A DNA stretch of 64,000 nucleotides, from NCBI RefSeq assembly GCF_002563715.1, contig NZ_PDJJ01000001.1, forward strand, positions 1,798,001-1,862,000. Reading direction: 5' to 3'. This document shows, one piece after another, positions 1 to 9,174 of the stretch (its first letter is position 1; every line of letters begins with the position of its first letter). A model generated the notes under the pieces. The model searched no databases and was not told where the DNA came from. It saw only the letters and a list, made by a program, of their open reading frames with translations. This DNA is from Isoptericola jiangsuensis (GTDB taxonomy: Bacteria > Actinomycetota > Actinomycetes > Actinomycetales > Cellulomonadaceae). The translations under genes and the position numbers were made by a program.

Positions 1-45
1 TTGGTAACTTCTTGACCAAAGAGACGGCGCGGTCGGAGGGGGATC

Positions 46-537
46 ATGGACTCGTGGTTGTGGTGGGTCGGCGGGGCGCTCGTCCTCGCCGTGGTCGAGA
101 TGCTGACGCTCGACCTCGTGTTCATCATGCTCGCCGGCGGAGCGCTGGCCGGCGCCGCGACGGCGGCGGCGGGCGGACCCGTCTGGCTGCAGTTCGTCGT
201 GGCGTGCGTCATCGCGGTGCTGCTGCTGGCCGGGCTGCGGCCCTGGCTGCTGAGCAACCTGCGCCGGCGTGAGCCGCTGGTCGAGACGAACGCCGCCGCC
301 CAGGTCGGCCGCCTCGCCGTCGTCCTGGCGGAGGTCACCGAGACCGGTGGTCGCGTCAAGCTGTCCGGCGAGGTCTGGTCGGCCCGCCTGCCCGACGACG
401 GGGTCCCCAACAGCACCGGGCGTGTGCCCGAGGGCACGGAGGTGCGGGTCGTGGCCATCGACGGCGCCACCGCCGTCGTCCAGCCCGTCGCGTCCCCGAC
501 CGGTCCCGCCGCCGACGACGGCGGCCGCGCCGTCTGA
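46..537 (+). CDS. NfeD-like membrane protein
   Basis: A 163-residue protein with hydrophobic segments at about residues 5-25 and 30-65, followed by a soluble C-terminal part (about 80-150) that fits the small OB-fold domain of short NfeD proteins. NfeD proteins work with SPFH/flotillin proteins in membrane microdomains; the next gene is an SPFH protein 48 bp downstream, which is the classic pairing and the main support for the call. The ATG follows a GGAGGGGG ribosome-binding site. No protease domain is present, so this is the short NfeD type. The exact role in this organism is unknown. Confidence 0.85.
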   Translation: MDSWLWWVGGALVLAVVEMLTLDLVFIMLAGGALAGAATAAAGGPVWLQFVVACVIAVLLLAGLRPWLLSNLRRREPLVETNAAAQVGRLAVVLAEVTETGGRVKLSGEVWSARLPDDGVPNSTGRVPEGTEVRVVAIDGATAVVQPVASPTGPAADDGGRAV

Positions 538-585
538 GCGTCGCGCCCCACCCATCCATCCGTACGACGAAAAGAGCCAGCTGCT

Positions 586-1779
586 GTGGACCTTGATCCA
601 GGAACGATCGTCCTCTACCTCGTCCTGATCGCGTTCGTGATCTTCGTGGTCACGGCCCTGTTCAAGATGGTGCGGGTCGTCCCGCAGGCGACGGCGCTCA
701 TCATCGAGCGCCTGGGCCGGTACAACAAGACGTTCGACCCGGGCCTGCACTGGCTCGTGCCGTTCATCGACAAGGTCCGGGCCGGGGTGGACCTGCGCGA
801 GCAGGTCGTCTCGTTCCCGCCGCAACCCGTCATCACGTCGGACAACCTCGTGGTGAGCATCGACACCGTCATCTACTTCCAGGTGACCGAGCCGAAGTCC
901 GCGGTGTACGAGATCGCGAACTACATCACCGGTATCGAGCAGCTGACCGTCACCACCCTGCGCAACGTCGTCGGCTCGATGGACCTCGAGCAGACGCTGA
1001 CCAGCCGTGACCAGATCAACGGCCAGCTCCGCGGCGTCCTCGACGAGGCGACGGGGCGCTGGGGCGTCCGCGTCAACCGGGTCGAGCTGAAGTCGATCGA
1101 CCCGCCCGCGTCCGTGCAGGGTGCGATGGAGCAGCAGATGCGTGCCGAGCGCGACCGCCGCGCCACCATCCTCACCGCGGAGGGTGTCAAGCAGTCGCAG
1201 ATCCTCACCGCCGAGGGTGAGAAGCAGTCGCAGATCCTGCGGGCCGAGGGTGACGCGCAGTCGCAGATCCTGCGGGCCGAGGGTGAGGCGCGCGCGATCC
1301 TCCAGGTGTTCGGCGCCATCCACGAGGGCAACCCGGACCCGAAGCTGCTGGCCTACCAGTACCTGCAGATGCTGCCGGAGATCGCGAACGGCACGTCGTC
1401 GAAGCTGTGGGTCGTGCCGACGGAGTTCACCGCGGCCCTCGGCTCCATCGCCAAGGGGTTCGGCGGGACGCCGGGGACGCCGGGCATCCCGGCCGAGCCG
1501 GTGGACGACGACGGCGACGGCGGGGCGCGTGCCGGTCTCAGGGCCGCGCTCGGCAGCACCGGTCTGCAGGACCCGGGGGAGGCGCTGGCCGAGGCGCGCC
1601 GCCAGGCGGAGGCCGCCACGGCGGACGCCACGAGCTCGGGCACCCGGTCGGGTGCGCCGTTCGACCCGACGATCGAGCGGGGGCAGCGGCCGCAGGGCGA
1701 GGCCCCGCCGGCGCCGCCCGTGCCGCCGCAGCCGCGCACGCTCGGCGAGGACGACGCACCGCCGGCGCCGCAGCCGTAG
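586..1779 (+). CDS. SPFH/Band 7 (stomatin/flotillin-like) protein
   Basis: A 397-residue protein with one N-terminal membrane helix (about 8-28), then an SPFH/Band 7 domain (about 30-210) with the typical RVVPQ, ERLGRY and VDLREQ segments. After it comes a repeated heptad-like stretch (about 200-245) with ILTAEGxKQSQ and ILRAEGxAQSQ units, normal for prokaryotic stomatins such as QmcA. The last 90 residues are Pro/Gly/Ala-rich and probably disordered. It should oligomerise on the inner membrane face and scaffold membrane domains. The start is a GTG at 586. It forms an operon with the NfeD gene. Confidence 0.9.
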   Translation: MDLDPGTIVLYLVLIAFVIFVVTALFKMVRVVPQATALIIERLGRYNKTFDPGLHWLVPFIDKVRAGVDLREQVVSFPPQPVITSDNLVVSIDTVIYFQVTEPKSAVYEIANYITGIEQLTVTTLRNVVGSMDLEQTLTSRDQINGQLRGVLDEATGRWGVRVNRVELKSIDPPASVQGAMEQQMRAERDRRATILTAEGVKQSQILTAEGEKQSQILRAEGDAQSQILRAEGEARAILQVFGAIHEGNPDPKLLAYQYLQMLPEIANGTSSKLWVVPTEFTAALGSIAKGFGGTPGTPGIPAEPVDDDGDGGARAGLRAALGSTGLQDPGEALAEARRQAEAATADATSSGTRSGAPFDPTIERGQRPQGEAPPAPPVPPQPRTLGEDDAPPAPQP

Positions 1780-1817
1780 CACGACGGCGGTCCGGGGGAC
1801 CGGGTCGCCGCAAGACT

Positions 1818-1860
1818 GCCGCAGGGCCGTCGCCCCTTCCGGGGGTGGCGGCCCTGCGGC
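1818..1860 (+). terminator. Hairpin terminator after the SPFH gene
   Basis: A 19-bp stem with two G-U wobbles and a 5-nt loop (arms 1818-1836 and 1842-1860) lies 38 bp after the SPFH stop. There is no clear T-tract, as is common in high-GC actinobacteria. It separates the NfeD/SPFH operon from the TetR/ABC exporter operon. Confidence 0.6.
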
Positions 1861-1884
1861 GTGCCCGTGCTCTCCCGTCTTGCG

Positions 1885-1900
1885 GAGTGAGTGCTCACTC
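1885..1900. promoter_or_regulatory. TetR-type operator in front of the exporter operon
   Basis: A perfect inverted repeat, GAGTGAG-TG-CTCACTC, ends 15 bp before the TetR start codon. GTGAG/CTCAC palindromes are typical TetR-family sites in front of self-regulated efflux operons. Its position suggests autorepression of the regulator and the two ABC genes by covering the promoter or start region. Confidence 0.65.
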
Positions 1901-1915
1901 ATTTAACCTCGTCGC

Positions 1916-2671
1916 ATGATCACGCCCACCGCGACCCGGGCGGCCCCCATGACCCCCGACGACCGCCGCGCGGCGATCGTCGAGGCCGTGCTGCCGCTGG
2001 TCGCCGAACGCGGCGTCGACGTGACCAGCCGCGAGCTCGCCGAGGCGGCCGGCGTCGCCGAGGGGACCGTCTTCCGTGCCTTCGGCGACAAGATGACCCT
2101 CGTCGGCGCCGTCGCCGTCGAGGGACTGCACCGCGCCTCGGGGCCGGACTCCACGCGCGACGAGCTCACCGCGATCGACCCCGGGCTGCCGCTGGAGGAC
2201 CGGATCACCGCCGTCATCGAGCTCGGGCGGCGACGCATGTCGTCGGTCGTGCGGTGGATGGGCGTCCTGCGGGCCCTGCACCAGCGCACCGGCGCCCGCG
2301 ACGAGGTGCCCCCCGCGCACGTGGTGAAGTTCCGCGCGGACCTCGCCGAGCAGCGCGACCGCCAGCGGGAGGCCACGATCGAGGGGCTCTCGGCCGTCCT
2401 CGCCCCCGACGCCCACCGGCTGCGCGTCCCCGTCGACGTCGCCGTCGCGCTCCTGGAGGCCAGTATCGCCGGCACCCACGGCCGGGTCGACCGGCTCGTG
2501 CCCGCACCGCCCGCGCACGTCGTGGCCGACGCCCTCGTGCACGGCCTCGTGTCCGACACGCGACGGCCGCCCTGCCCCGCCGCCGGCGCCGCACCGGTCG
2601 CCGCCCCCGACGACCCCGCCACACCCGCCGACGCCACCGCGCCGGGGACCCCCCACCCTCAGGAGCCCTGA
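1916..2671 (+). CDS. TetR/AcrR-family regulator of the ABC exporter
   Basis: A 251-residue regulator with an N-terminal helix-turn-helix (about residues 18-62; TSRELAEAAGVAEGTVFRAF is the recognition region). The variable C-terminal ligand-binding part ends in a Pro/Ala-rich tail. It probably represses its own operon through the palindrome at 1885-1900 and releases when a drug or lipid ligand binds. Its stop codon overlaps the start of the first ABC gene (TGATG), so the three genes are translationally coupled. The ligand cannot be told from sequence. Confidence 0.85.
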   Translation: MITPTATRAAPMTPDDRRAAIVEAVLPLVAERGVDVTSRELAEAAGVAEGTVFRAFGDKMTLVGAVAVEGLHRASGPDSTRDELTAIDPGLPLEDRITAVIELGRRRMSSVVRWMGVLRALHQRTGARDEVPPAHVVKFRADLAEQRDRQREATIEGLSAVLAPDAHRLRVPVDVAVALLEASIAGTHGRVDRLVPAPPAHVVADALVHGLVSDTRRPPCPAAGAAPVAAPDDPATPADATAPGTPHPQEP

Positions 2672-4422
2672 TGCTCGTCTCCCTGGCGCGGAGCTACCTG
2701 CGCCCCTACGCGGGCGCCGTCTGGCTGCTGGTCGCCCTCCAGCTGCTCGCGACCCTCGCCTCCCTCTACCTGCCGTCCCTCAACGCGGACATCGTCGACC
2801 AGGGCGTGACCCGCGGCGACACCGGCTACATCATGCAGGTGGGCGGCTGGATGCTGGTCGTCAGCCTCGGCCAGGTCGTGTGCGCCATCGGGGCGGTCCT
2901 CGTGGGCGCCCGCACCGCGACCGCGCTCGGCCGGGACGTGCGGCGCGACCTGTTCGACGCGGTGCAGGGGTTCTCCGCCCGCGAGCTCGGCCAGTTCGGC
3001 GCCCCGTCGCTCATCACCCGCACCACCAACGACGTCCAGCAGGTCCAGATGACGGTCCTCATGACGTTCACGATCGTCGTCATGGCGCCGATCATGCTGG
3101 TCGGCGGCGTCATCATGGCCCTCCAGGAGGACGTGGCTCTGTCCGGGCTGCTGCTGGTGGTCGTGCCCGTCCTCGGCATCGCCGTCGGCCTGCTGCTGTG
3201 GCGGATGGTGCCGTACTTCCGGGCCATGCAGAAGCGGATCGACGCGATTAACGGGGTGCTGCGCGAGCAGATCACCGGCCTGCGGGTCGTGCGGGCGTTC
3301 GTCCGCGAGCGCCGCGAGCTGGCTCGGTTCGGCGCGACGAACACCGAGCTGTACGACACGTCGCTGGCGGCCGGCAAGCTCATGGCGCTGGCGTTCCCGA
3401 TGGTCATGCTCATCATGAACGCGTCCAGCGTGGCGGTGCTGTGGTTCGGCGGCCGTCGCGTGGACGCCGGGCAGATGCAGGTGGGGGAGCTCATGGCGTT
3501 CCTCAGCTACATCATGTACATCCTCATGGCCGTCATGATGAGCACGATGATGGTCATGATGGTGCCGCGCGCGTCGGTGGCCGCGGGCCGCATCAGCGAC
3601 GTGCTCGGTACGCAGACGTCCGTGACGGAGCCGGCGTCGCCGGTCGGGCTGACGTCGCTCGCCGACGGCGAGGGGCCGCGGGGCGAGGTCCGGTTCGACG
3701 CCGTGGAGTTCCGGTACCCGGGGGCGGACGAGCCGGTGCTGCGGGACGTGTCGTTCACGGCGCCCCCGGGCGCGGTCACCGCGATCATCGGCTCCACGGG
3801 TGCCGGCAAGTCGACCCTGCTCAACCTGGTGCCGCGCCTGTTCGACGTCACCGGCGGCCGGGTGCTGCTGGACGGCGTGGACGTGCGCGACCTCGCCTCG
3901 GGCGACCTCGGGTCGCTGCTCGGCCTGGTCCCGCAGAAGGCGTACCTGTTCAGCGGCACCGTCGCGGACAACCTGCGGTACGGCAAGCACGACGCGACCG
4001 AGGACGAGATGTGGGAGGCGCTGGAGGTCGCGCAGGCCGCGGACTTCGTGCGGGCGCTGCCCGACGGGCTGCAGGCGGTGGTGGCGCAGGGCGGCACCAC
4101 GTTCTCCGGGGGTCAGCGCCAGCGGCTCGCCATCGCGCGCGCCGTCGTGCGTCGCCCCCGGGTCTACCTGTTCGACGACTCGTTCTCCGCGCTCGACTAC
4201 GCCACGGACGCCCGGCTGCGCGCCGCGCTGCGCCCCCGCACGCGGGACGCGGCGGTGATCGTCGTGGCGCAGCGCGTCGCCACGATCCGCGACGCCGAGC
4301 AGATCATCGTCCTCGACCACGGCCGGGTCGTCGGCCGCGGCACCCACGCCGAGCTGCTGGCCGGCAACGAGACCTATCAGGAGATCGTCTCCTCCCAGAT
4401 GTCCCTCGAGGAGGCGGCATGA
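2671..4422 (+). CDS. Heterodimeric ABC exporter, half with degenerate ATP site
   Basis: A 583-residue half-transporter: six-helix membrane domain (about 1-310), then a nucleotide-binding domain. Walker A GSTGAGKST lies near residue 373 and the signature FSGGQ near 478. The Walker B region reads LFDDSFSALD, so the catalytic Glu is Asp (D503), and the switch His is Gln (Q534, VAQRVAT). In family knowledge (TM287/288, BmrC/D type) these substitutions mark the non-hydrolysing site of a heterodimeric exporter. The partner is the next gene, which overlaps by four bases (ATGA). Likely substrates are drugs or lipids; regulation is by the upstream TetR. Confidence 0.9.
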   Translation: MLVSLARSYLRPYAGAVWLLVALQLLATLASLYLPSLNADIVDQGVTRGDTGYIMQVGGWMLVVSLGQVVCAIGAVLVGARTATALGRDVRRDLFDAVQGFSARELGQFGAPSLITRTTNDVQQVQMTVLMTFTIVVMAPIMLVGGVIMALQEDVALSGLLLVVVPVLGIAVGLLLWRMVPYFRAMQKRIDAINGVLREQITGLRVVRAFVRERRELARFGATNTELYDTSLAAGKLMALAFPMVMLIMNASSVAVLWFGGRRVDAGQMQVGELMAFLSYIMYILMAVMMSTMMVMMVPRASVAAGRISDVLGTQTSVTEPASPVGLTSLADGEGPRGEVRFDAVEFRYPGADEPVLRDVSFTAPPGAVTAIIGSTGAGKSTLLNLVPRLFDVTGGRVLLDGVDVRDLASGDLGSLLGLVPQKAYLFSGTVADNLRYGKHDATEDEMWEALEVAQAADFVRALPDGLQAVVAQGGTTFSGGQRQRLAIARAVVRRPRVYLFDDSFSALDYATDARLRAALRPRTRDAAVIVVAQRVATIRDAEQIIVLDHGRVVGRGTHAELLAGNETYQEIVSSQMSLEEAA

Positions 4423-6422
4423 GCACCGACCGCGCCACCACCCGGCCCGCCGCGCCCGCCGGCCGTCCGATGGGCCGCCCCGGCGGCGGCCCCCTGGGCA
4501 TGGGCGGGGCACCCGCCGCCAAGGCCCTCGACTTCAGGGGCTCGTTGCGGCGGTTCGTCGTCGTCATGCGTCCCGAGCGGACCCGCGTGGTGTGGCTGAC
4601 GCTGTGCGGCATCGTGTCCGTCGCCCTCACCGTCGTGGGCCCGAAGATCCTCGGTGAGGCCACGAACGTCATCTTCGCGGGGGTGGTGGGGCAGAACCTC
4701 CCGGCGGGCGCCACGACGGACGAGGTCGTGCAGGGGCTGCGCGCCGCCGGTGACACCACCCAGGCCGACATGCTCGCCTCGATGGACGGTGTCGTGCCGG
4801 GGCAGGGCGTGGACTTCGCCCGGCTCGGCGAGATCCTGGGCTGGGTGCTGGCGATCTACGTCGGCGCGTTCCTGTTCGGGTGGCTGCAGTCGCGCATCAT
4901 GACCGTCGCGGTGCAGAACACGATGCGGCGGCTGCGCGACGACGTCGAGGCGAAGCTGCACCGGATCCCGCTGAGCCACGTCGACAAGCAGGCGCGCGGG
5001 GAGATCCTGTCGCGGGTCACCAACGACATCGACAACGTCGCCCAGACGACCACGCAGACCCTCGCGCAGCTCGTCACCTCGGTGCTCACCGTCGTGGGCG
5101 TGCTCGCGATGATGTTCTGGATCTCGTGGGTGCTGGCGCTCGTCGCGCTGGTCACCGTGCCGCTGTCGGTGGTCCTGACGATGCAGATCGCCAAGCGGTC
5201 GCAGCCGCAGTTCGTCGCGCAGTGGGCCGCCACCGGGCGCCTCAACGCGCACGTCGAGGAGATGTTCACCGGGCACGCGCTGGTCAAGGTGTACGGCCAC
5301 CAGGCGGCCGCCGCGGAGACGTTCGCCCGCGAGAACGACGCGCTGTACGACGCGTCGCGCCGGTCGCAGTTCATCTCCGGCACGATGCAGCCGTCGATGG
5401 GGTTCCTCGCGAACCTCAACTACGTGCTGGTCGCGGTGATCGGCGGGCTGCGGGTCGCGTCCGGGCAGCTGTCCATCGGCGACGTGCAGGCGTTCATCCA
5501 GTACTCGCGCCAGTTCACGCAGCCGCTCACGCAGATCGCCTCGATGATGAACCTGCTGCAGTCGGGCGTGGCGTCCGCCGAGCGGGTGTTCGAGCTGCTG
5601 GACGCCCCCGAGCAGGAGCCGGACCCGACCGACCCGGAGCGCCTCGGCACCGTCCAGGGCCGGGTCGCGTTCGAGGACGTGTCGTTCTCCTACGTCCCGG
5701 ACGAGCCGCTGATCGAGCACCTCGACCTCGTCGCGGAGCCCGGGCGGACCGTCGCGATCGTCGGCCCCACCGGAGCCGGCAAGACGACCCTGGTCAACCT
5801 CCTCATGCGGTTCTACGAGGTCGACGGCGGCCGGATCACCCTCGACGGCGTCGACACCCGCGCCCTGACGCGGCACGACCTGCGCTCCCGCATCGGCATG
5901 GTGCTGCAGGACACGTGGCTGTTCAAGGGCACGATCGAGGAGAACCTGCGCTACGGCGTGCGCGACGACGCCGACGTCGACGCCGACGCGTTCCTCGCCG
6001 CGACGCGCGCCACCCACGTCGACCCGTTCGTGCGCACCCTGCCCGACGGGTACGACACCCTGCTCGACGACGAGGCGACCTCCCTGTCGGCCGGCGAGAA
6101 GCAGCTCCTCACCATCGCGCGGGCGTTCCTCGCCGACCCGGAGATCCTCGTCCTCGACGAGGCCACCAGCTCCGTGGACACCCGCACCGAGGTGCTCGTG
6201 CAGCAGGCCATGAACGCGCTGCGGGTCGGGCGCACGTCGTTCGTCATCGCGCACCGGCTCTCCACGATCCGCGACGCCGACCTCATCGTCGTCATGGAGC
6301 ACGGTCGCATCGTCGAGCAGGGCGACCACGACACGCTGCTCGCCGCCGGCGGCGCGTACGCCCGCCTGTACGCCAGCCAGTTCGCGGCGCCCCTGACGGA
6401 CGACGTCGAGGACGGTGACTGA
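4419..6422 (+). CDS. Heterodimeric ABC exporter, catalytic half
   Basis: A 667-residue half-transporter with a Gly/Pro/Arg-rich N-terminal extension of about 35 residues, a membrane domain (about 45-410) with an inserted periplasm-facing segment (about 85-125), and a nucleotide-binding domain. It has Walker A GPTGAGKTT, intact Walker B with Glu (LVLDEATSS, E581) and the switch His (H612, IAHRLST). Its signature is LSAGE (near 556) rather than LSGGQ. In a heterodimer that altered signature faces the degenerate Walker site of the partner, so the two genes complement each other exactly. Nothing here identifies the substrate. Confidence 0.9.
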   Translation: MSTDRATTRPAAPAGRPMGRPGGGPLGMGGAPAAKALDFRGSLRRFVVVMRPERTRVVWLTLCGIVSVALTVVGPKILGEATNVIFAGVVGQNLPAGATTDEVVQGLRAAGDTTQADMLASMDGVVPGQGVDFARLGEILGWVLAIYVGAFLFGWLQSRIMTVAVQNTMRRLRDDVEAKLHRIPLSHVDKQARGEILSRVTNDIDNVAQTTTQTLAQLVTSVLTVVGVLAMMFWISWVLALVALVTVPLSVVLTMQIAKRSQPQFVAQWAATGRLNAHVEEMFTGHALVKVYGHQAAAAETFARENDALYDASRRSQFISGTMQPSMGFLANLNYVLVAVIGGLRVASGQLSIGDVQAFIQYSRQFTQPLTQIASMMNLLQSGVASAERVFELLDAPEQEPDPTDPERLGTVQGRVAFEDVSFSYVPDEPLIEHLDLVAEPGRTVAIVGPTGAGKTTLVNLLMRFYEVDGGRITLDGVDTRALTRHDLRSRIGMVLQDTWLFKGTIEENLRYGVRDDADVDADAFLAATRATHVDPFVRTLPDGYDTLLDDEATSLSAGEKQLLTIARAFLADPEILVLDEATSSVDTRTEVLVQQAMNALRVGRTSFVIAHRLSTIRDADLIVVMEHGRIVEQGDHDTLLAAGGAYARLYASQFAAPLTDDVEDGD

Positions 6423-6451
6423 CCCAGTCGGTCCGTGGGAGGGTGTGCCCG

Positions 6452-7711
6452 ATGAGCGCGCACCCTCCCCACCACGCCGCCCCGCCCACCGGCCGCACCC
6501 CGGCGGTCCGTGACCGGACCGTCGGGAGCCCGGGCGGCGGGCGTGCCCGGCGCAGCGTCACCGTCACGGTCCTCGCCGTCGTCGCGGTCGTCCTCGCGCT
6601 CGTCGCGGTCGGGGCGCTCCTGCCCGGCGTGCCCGGCCTCGGGCACGCGGGCGCGCAGGCGTCCGCCTGGTCCGCGTGGCTCGCCGTCGCGGGTCTCGTC
6701 GTCACCCTGCTCGGCGCCCTCGCGCTCCTGCGGCACGGCTCCGTCGCGCGGTTCCTCGTCGTCGGCGCCGGGCTGGTCGCGGTCGTCTGCTCGTTCGTCG
6801 TCCTCACCCAGCAGCTCCGGGTCGCGCAGGAGCACGGTGTCGCCGTCGAGATCGCCGAGCTGTTCCGCGTCACCCCCGACCGGCGCGCCCACGACGTCGA
6901 CGTCACCTACGGCGAGCAGGACGGCGTCCCGCTCGGGATGTCGCTGTGGCTGCCCGACGGCGTGCGCCCCGACGCCGCGAGCGGGGCGCCCGTCGTCGTG
7001 CTCGTGCACGGGGGCGGCTGGACCGGCGGGCACCGCGCGCAGACCACCACCGCCGCGCACGCCACCTGGTTCGCCGACCACGGCTACCTCGTGGCCAGCA
7101 TCGACTACCCGCTCGCCTCCCGGGAAACCCCCCGCTGGGACACCGCCGAGGCGCAGGTGGCGTGCGCGCTCGTCTGGCTGGCCGAGCACGCCGCCACCCA
7201 GGGCGGCGACCCGGACCGGATCCTGCTCGCCGGGGACTCCGCCGGCGGCAACATCGCCCTCGACGTCGCCTACCGGGGCGCCGCCGGCACCCTCGAGCCC
7301 GCCTGCGACGGCGACGTGCCGGCCGTGCGCGCCGTCAGCACCCTCTACCCGGTGACGTCGCCCGTCGCGTTCCACGACAACCCCGACCTGCTCGCCGGTG
7401 ACGCCGCCCGCCGGTACGTCGAGACGTACACCGGCGGCACCCCCGACGACGTCCCCGACCACTACGCCGCCGTCTGGCCCGCCGAGCACGTCACCGCCGA
7501 CGCCCCCGCCACCCTCGTGGTGCACGGCGCCGCCGACCACCTCGTCCCGCCCGCACCCTCCACCGAGCTCGGCGACGTGCTGCGCGCCCACGGCGTCACG
7601 CACGACGTCGTGCTCGTGCCCGCCGCCGACCACGTCTTCGACCGGGCCCCCGGCAGCGTCGGCACGCAGGTGTGGCGCGAGCTCACCGCCCGGCTCCTGC
7701 CCGCGCCCTGA
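6452..7711 (+). CDS. Membrane-anchored alpha/beta hydrolase (esterase/lipase-like)
   Basis: About 419 residues. The N-terminal part (about 30-130) has three to four hydrophobic helices. A catalytic alpha/beta-hydrolase domain follows with the HGGGW oxyanion motif of the hormone-sensitive-lipase/carboxylesterase group, the nucleophile elbow GDSAGG, and a late Asp (HGAADHL) and His (AADHVFD) completing the triad. The ATG at 6452 is chosen over an in-frame GTG nine bases earlier because GGAGGG sits at the right distance. The catalytic domain is probably outside the membrane, cleaving short-chain esters; the substrate is unknown. Confidence 0.8.
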   Translation: MSAHPPHHAAPPTGRTPAVRDRTVGSPGGGRARRSVTVTVLAVVAVVLALVAVGALLPGVPGLGHAGAQASAWSAWLAVAGLVVTLLGALALLRHGSVARFLVVGAGLVAVVCSFVVLTQQLRVAQEHGVAVEIAELFRVTPDRRAHDVDVTYGEQDGVPLGMSLWLPDGVRPDAASGAPVVVLVHGGGWTGGHRAQTTTAAHATWFADHGYLVASIDYPLASRETPRWDTAEAQVACALVWLAEHAATQGGDPDRILLAGDSAGGNIALDVAYRGAAGTLEPACDGDVPAVRAVSTLYPVTSPVAFHDNPDLLAGDAARRYVETYTGGTPDDVPDHYAAVWPAEHVTADAPATLVVHGAADHLVPPAPSTELGDVLRAHGVTHDVVLVPAADHVFDRAPGSVGTQVWRELTARLLPAP

Positions 7712-7723
7712 CCCCCCGGAGCA

Positions 7724-8263
7724 TCAGGGCAGCACGAGCATCCGGGCGGGCGGCGCACCCGGGTGCTGCCACTCGAACCGTGCCTCGCCCACCACCCGCC
7801 ACCCCTTGTGCAGGTAGACGGCGTGCGCGACGCCGTCGTGCCGGTCGACGTCCAGCACGGGCGTGCGGCCCGTGGAGCGCAGGTGCGCGACCGCCGTGTC
7901 GAGCAGCAGCCCGCCCACGCCCCGGCCCTGCACGTCCGGGGCGACGAACAGCACGGACACGCAGCCGAGCTCCGCGACCGGCCGGCCGGAGCCCGCGGAC
8001 CAGATCGCACCGTGCCGGTCATCCCGCACCGTGGTCACGCTCACGTGCCCCACGGGCCGGCCTGCCACCTCCGCGACCCAGGCGGCCTCCTCGTCGGCCC
8101 GGACGACGAACTCGGCCACCGGGTACGGCAGCGGCCACCGGTGCGGGTAGCCGGACGCCGGCTGCTGGGCCGCGAGCACCTCGCCCAGCGGCGCGACGTC
8201 CGCGGGCCGGCGCGGGCGGACCCGCACCTCCTCACGGGCGACGGGGGAGGGGATCGCGGTCAC
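7724..8263 (-). CDS. GNAT-family N-acetyltransferase
   Basis: A 179-residue single-domain acetyltransferase. Motif A is clear: VLFVAPDVQGRGVGGLLLDTA (about residues 105-125), with the acetyl-CoA pyrophosphate-binding Q-x-x-G-x-G/A loop. The C-terminal YLHKGWRVVGE segment is typical of the fold. The GTG start has no strong Shine-Dalgarno sequence. It is convergent with the hydrolase and divergent from the TrmH gene. The acceptor substrate is unknown. Confidence 0.85.
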   Translation of the reverse strand: MTAIPSPVAREEVRVRPRRPADVAPLGEVLAAQQPASGYPHRWPLPYPVAEFVVRADEEAAWVAEVAGRPVGHVSVTTVRDDRHGAIWSAGSGRPVAELGCVSVLFVAPDVQGRGVGGLLLDTAVAHLRSTGRTPVLDVDRHDGVAHAVYLHKGWRVVGEARFEWQHPGAPPARMLVLP

Positions 8264-8306
8264 GACGTGATCGTGGCACAGGTGACGGACCTGGGAGAAT
8301 CACCGG

Positions 8307-9164
8307 GTGAACCATCCCGCCCTCGTCCGCGTCACGGACCCTGCCGACCCGCGCCTGCACGACTACACCGGCCTCACCGACGTCAGGCTGCGCACCGTCC
8401 GCGAGCCCGCCGAGGGCCTGTTCATGGCCGAGTCGTCCAACGTCATCCGCCGGGCGCTCGCCGCCGGGCACCGCCCCCGGTCGTTCCTCATGGCCGACCG
8501 CTGGCTCGACTCCATGGCCGACGTCCTCGCCGAGCATCCCGAGACCCCCGTGTACGTCGCCGACGAGCCCGTGCTGGAGCAGATCACCGGGTTCCACCTG
8601 CACCGTGGGGCGCTCGCGGCCATGCACCGTCCCGTCCTGCCCGACGTCGCGGGGCTCCTGGCCGACGCACGGGGCGGGCAGGGGGCGCGCCGGGTCGCCG
8701 TGCTGGAGGACGTCGTCGACCACACGAACGTGGGAGCCGTGTTCCGCAGTGCCGCCGCGCTCGGCGTCGACGCCGTCCTCGTCACCCCGCGCTGCGCCGA
8801 CCCCCTGTACCGGCGCTCCGTGCGCGTCTCCATGGGCACCGTCTTCCAGGTGCCGTGGACGCGCATCACGGACTGGCCCGTCGCCGCGACCGAGGGCGCG
8901 CTCGGCGGGGTCGACGTGCTGCGCATCCACGGGTTCACCGTCGCGGCCCTCGCGCTGAGCGACGACGCCGTCAGCCTCGACGACCTCGCCGCCGACCCGC
9001 CCGAACGTCTCGCCCTCGTCCTGGGTGCCGAGGGCGACGGGCTCAAGCCGCGCACCGTCGCGTCGGCCGACGTCGTGGTGAAGATCCCCATGGCGGGCGC
9101 CGTGGACTCCCTCAACGTGGCGGCGGCGTCGGCCGTGGCGTTCTGGGCGACCCGCACGGCCTGA
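8307..9164 (+). CDS. TrmH/SpoU-family RNA 2'-O-methyltransferase
   Basis: A 285-residue protein with an N-terminal substrate-binding domain (about 1-115) and a C-terminal SPOUT knot domain carrying the three SpoU motifs: motif 1 near DHTNVGAVFRSAAALG, motif 2 LVLGAEGDGL, and motif 3 IPMAGAVDSLNVAAASA. It should transfer a methyl group from S-adenosylmethionine to a ribose 2'-OH of rRNA or tRNA; thiostrepton-resistance-type relatives exist, but the specific nucleotide is not predictable. A GAGAAT -10-like box at 8295-8300 ends 6 bp before the GTG, which suggests a leaderless transcript. Confidence 0.9.
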   Translation: MNHPALVRVTDPADPRLHDYTGLTDVRLRTVREPAEGLFMAESSNVIRRALAAGHRPRSFLMADRWLDSMADVLAEHPETPVYVADEPVLEQITGFHLHRGALAAMHRPVLPDVAGLLADARGGQGARRVAVLEDVVDHTNVGAVFRSAAALGVDAVLVTPRCADPLYRRSVRVSMGTVFQVPWTRITDWPVAATEGALGGVDVLRIHGFTVAALALSDDAVSLDDLAADPPERLALVLGAEGDGLKPRTVASADVVVKIPMAGAVDSLNVAAASAVAFWATRTA

Positions 9165-9174
9165 CCGCGTCTGC

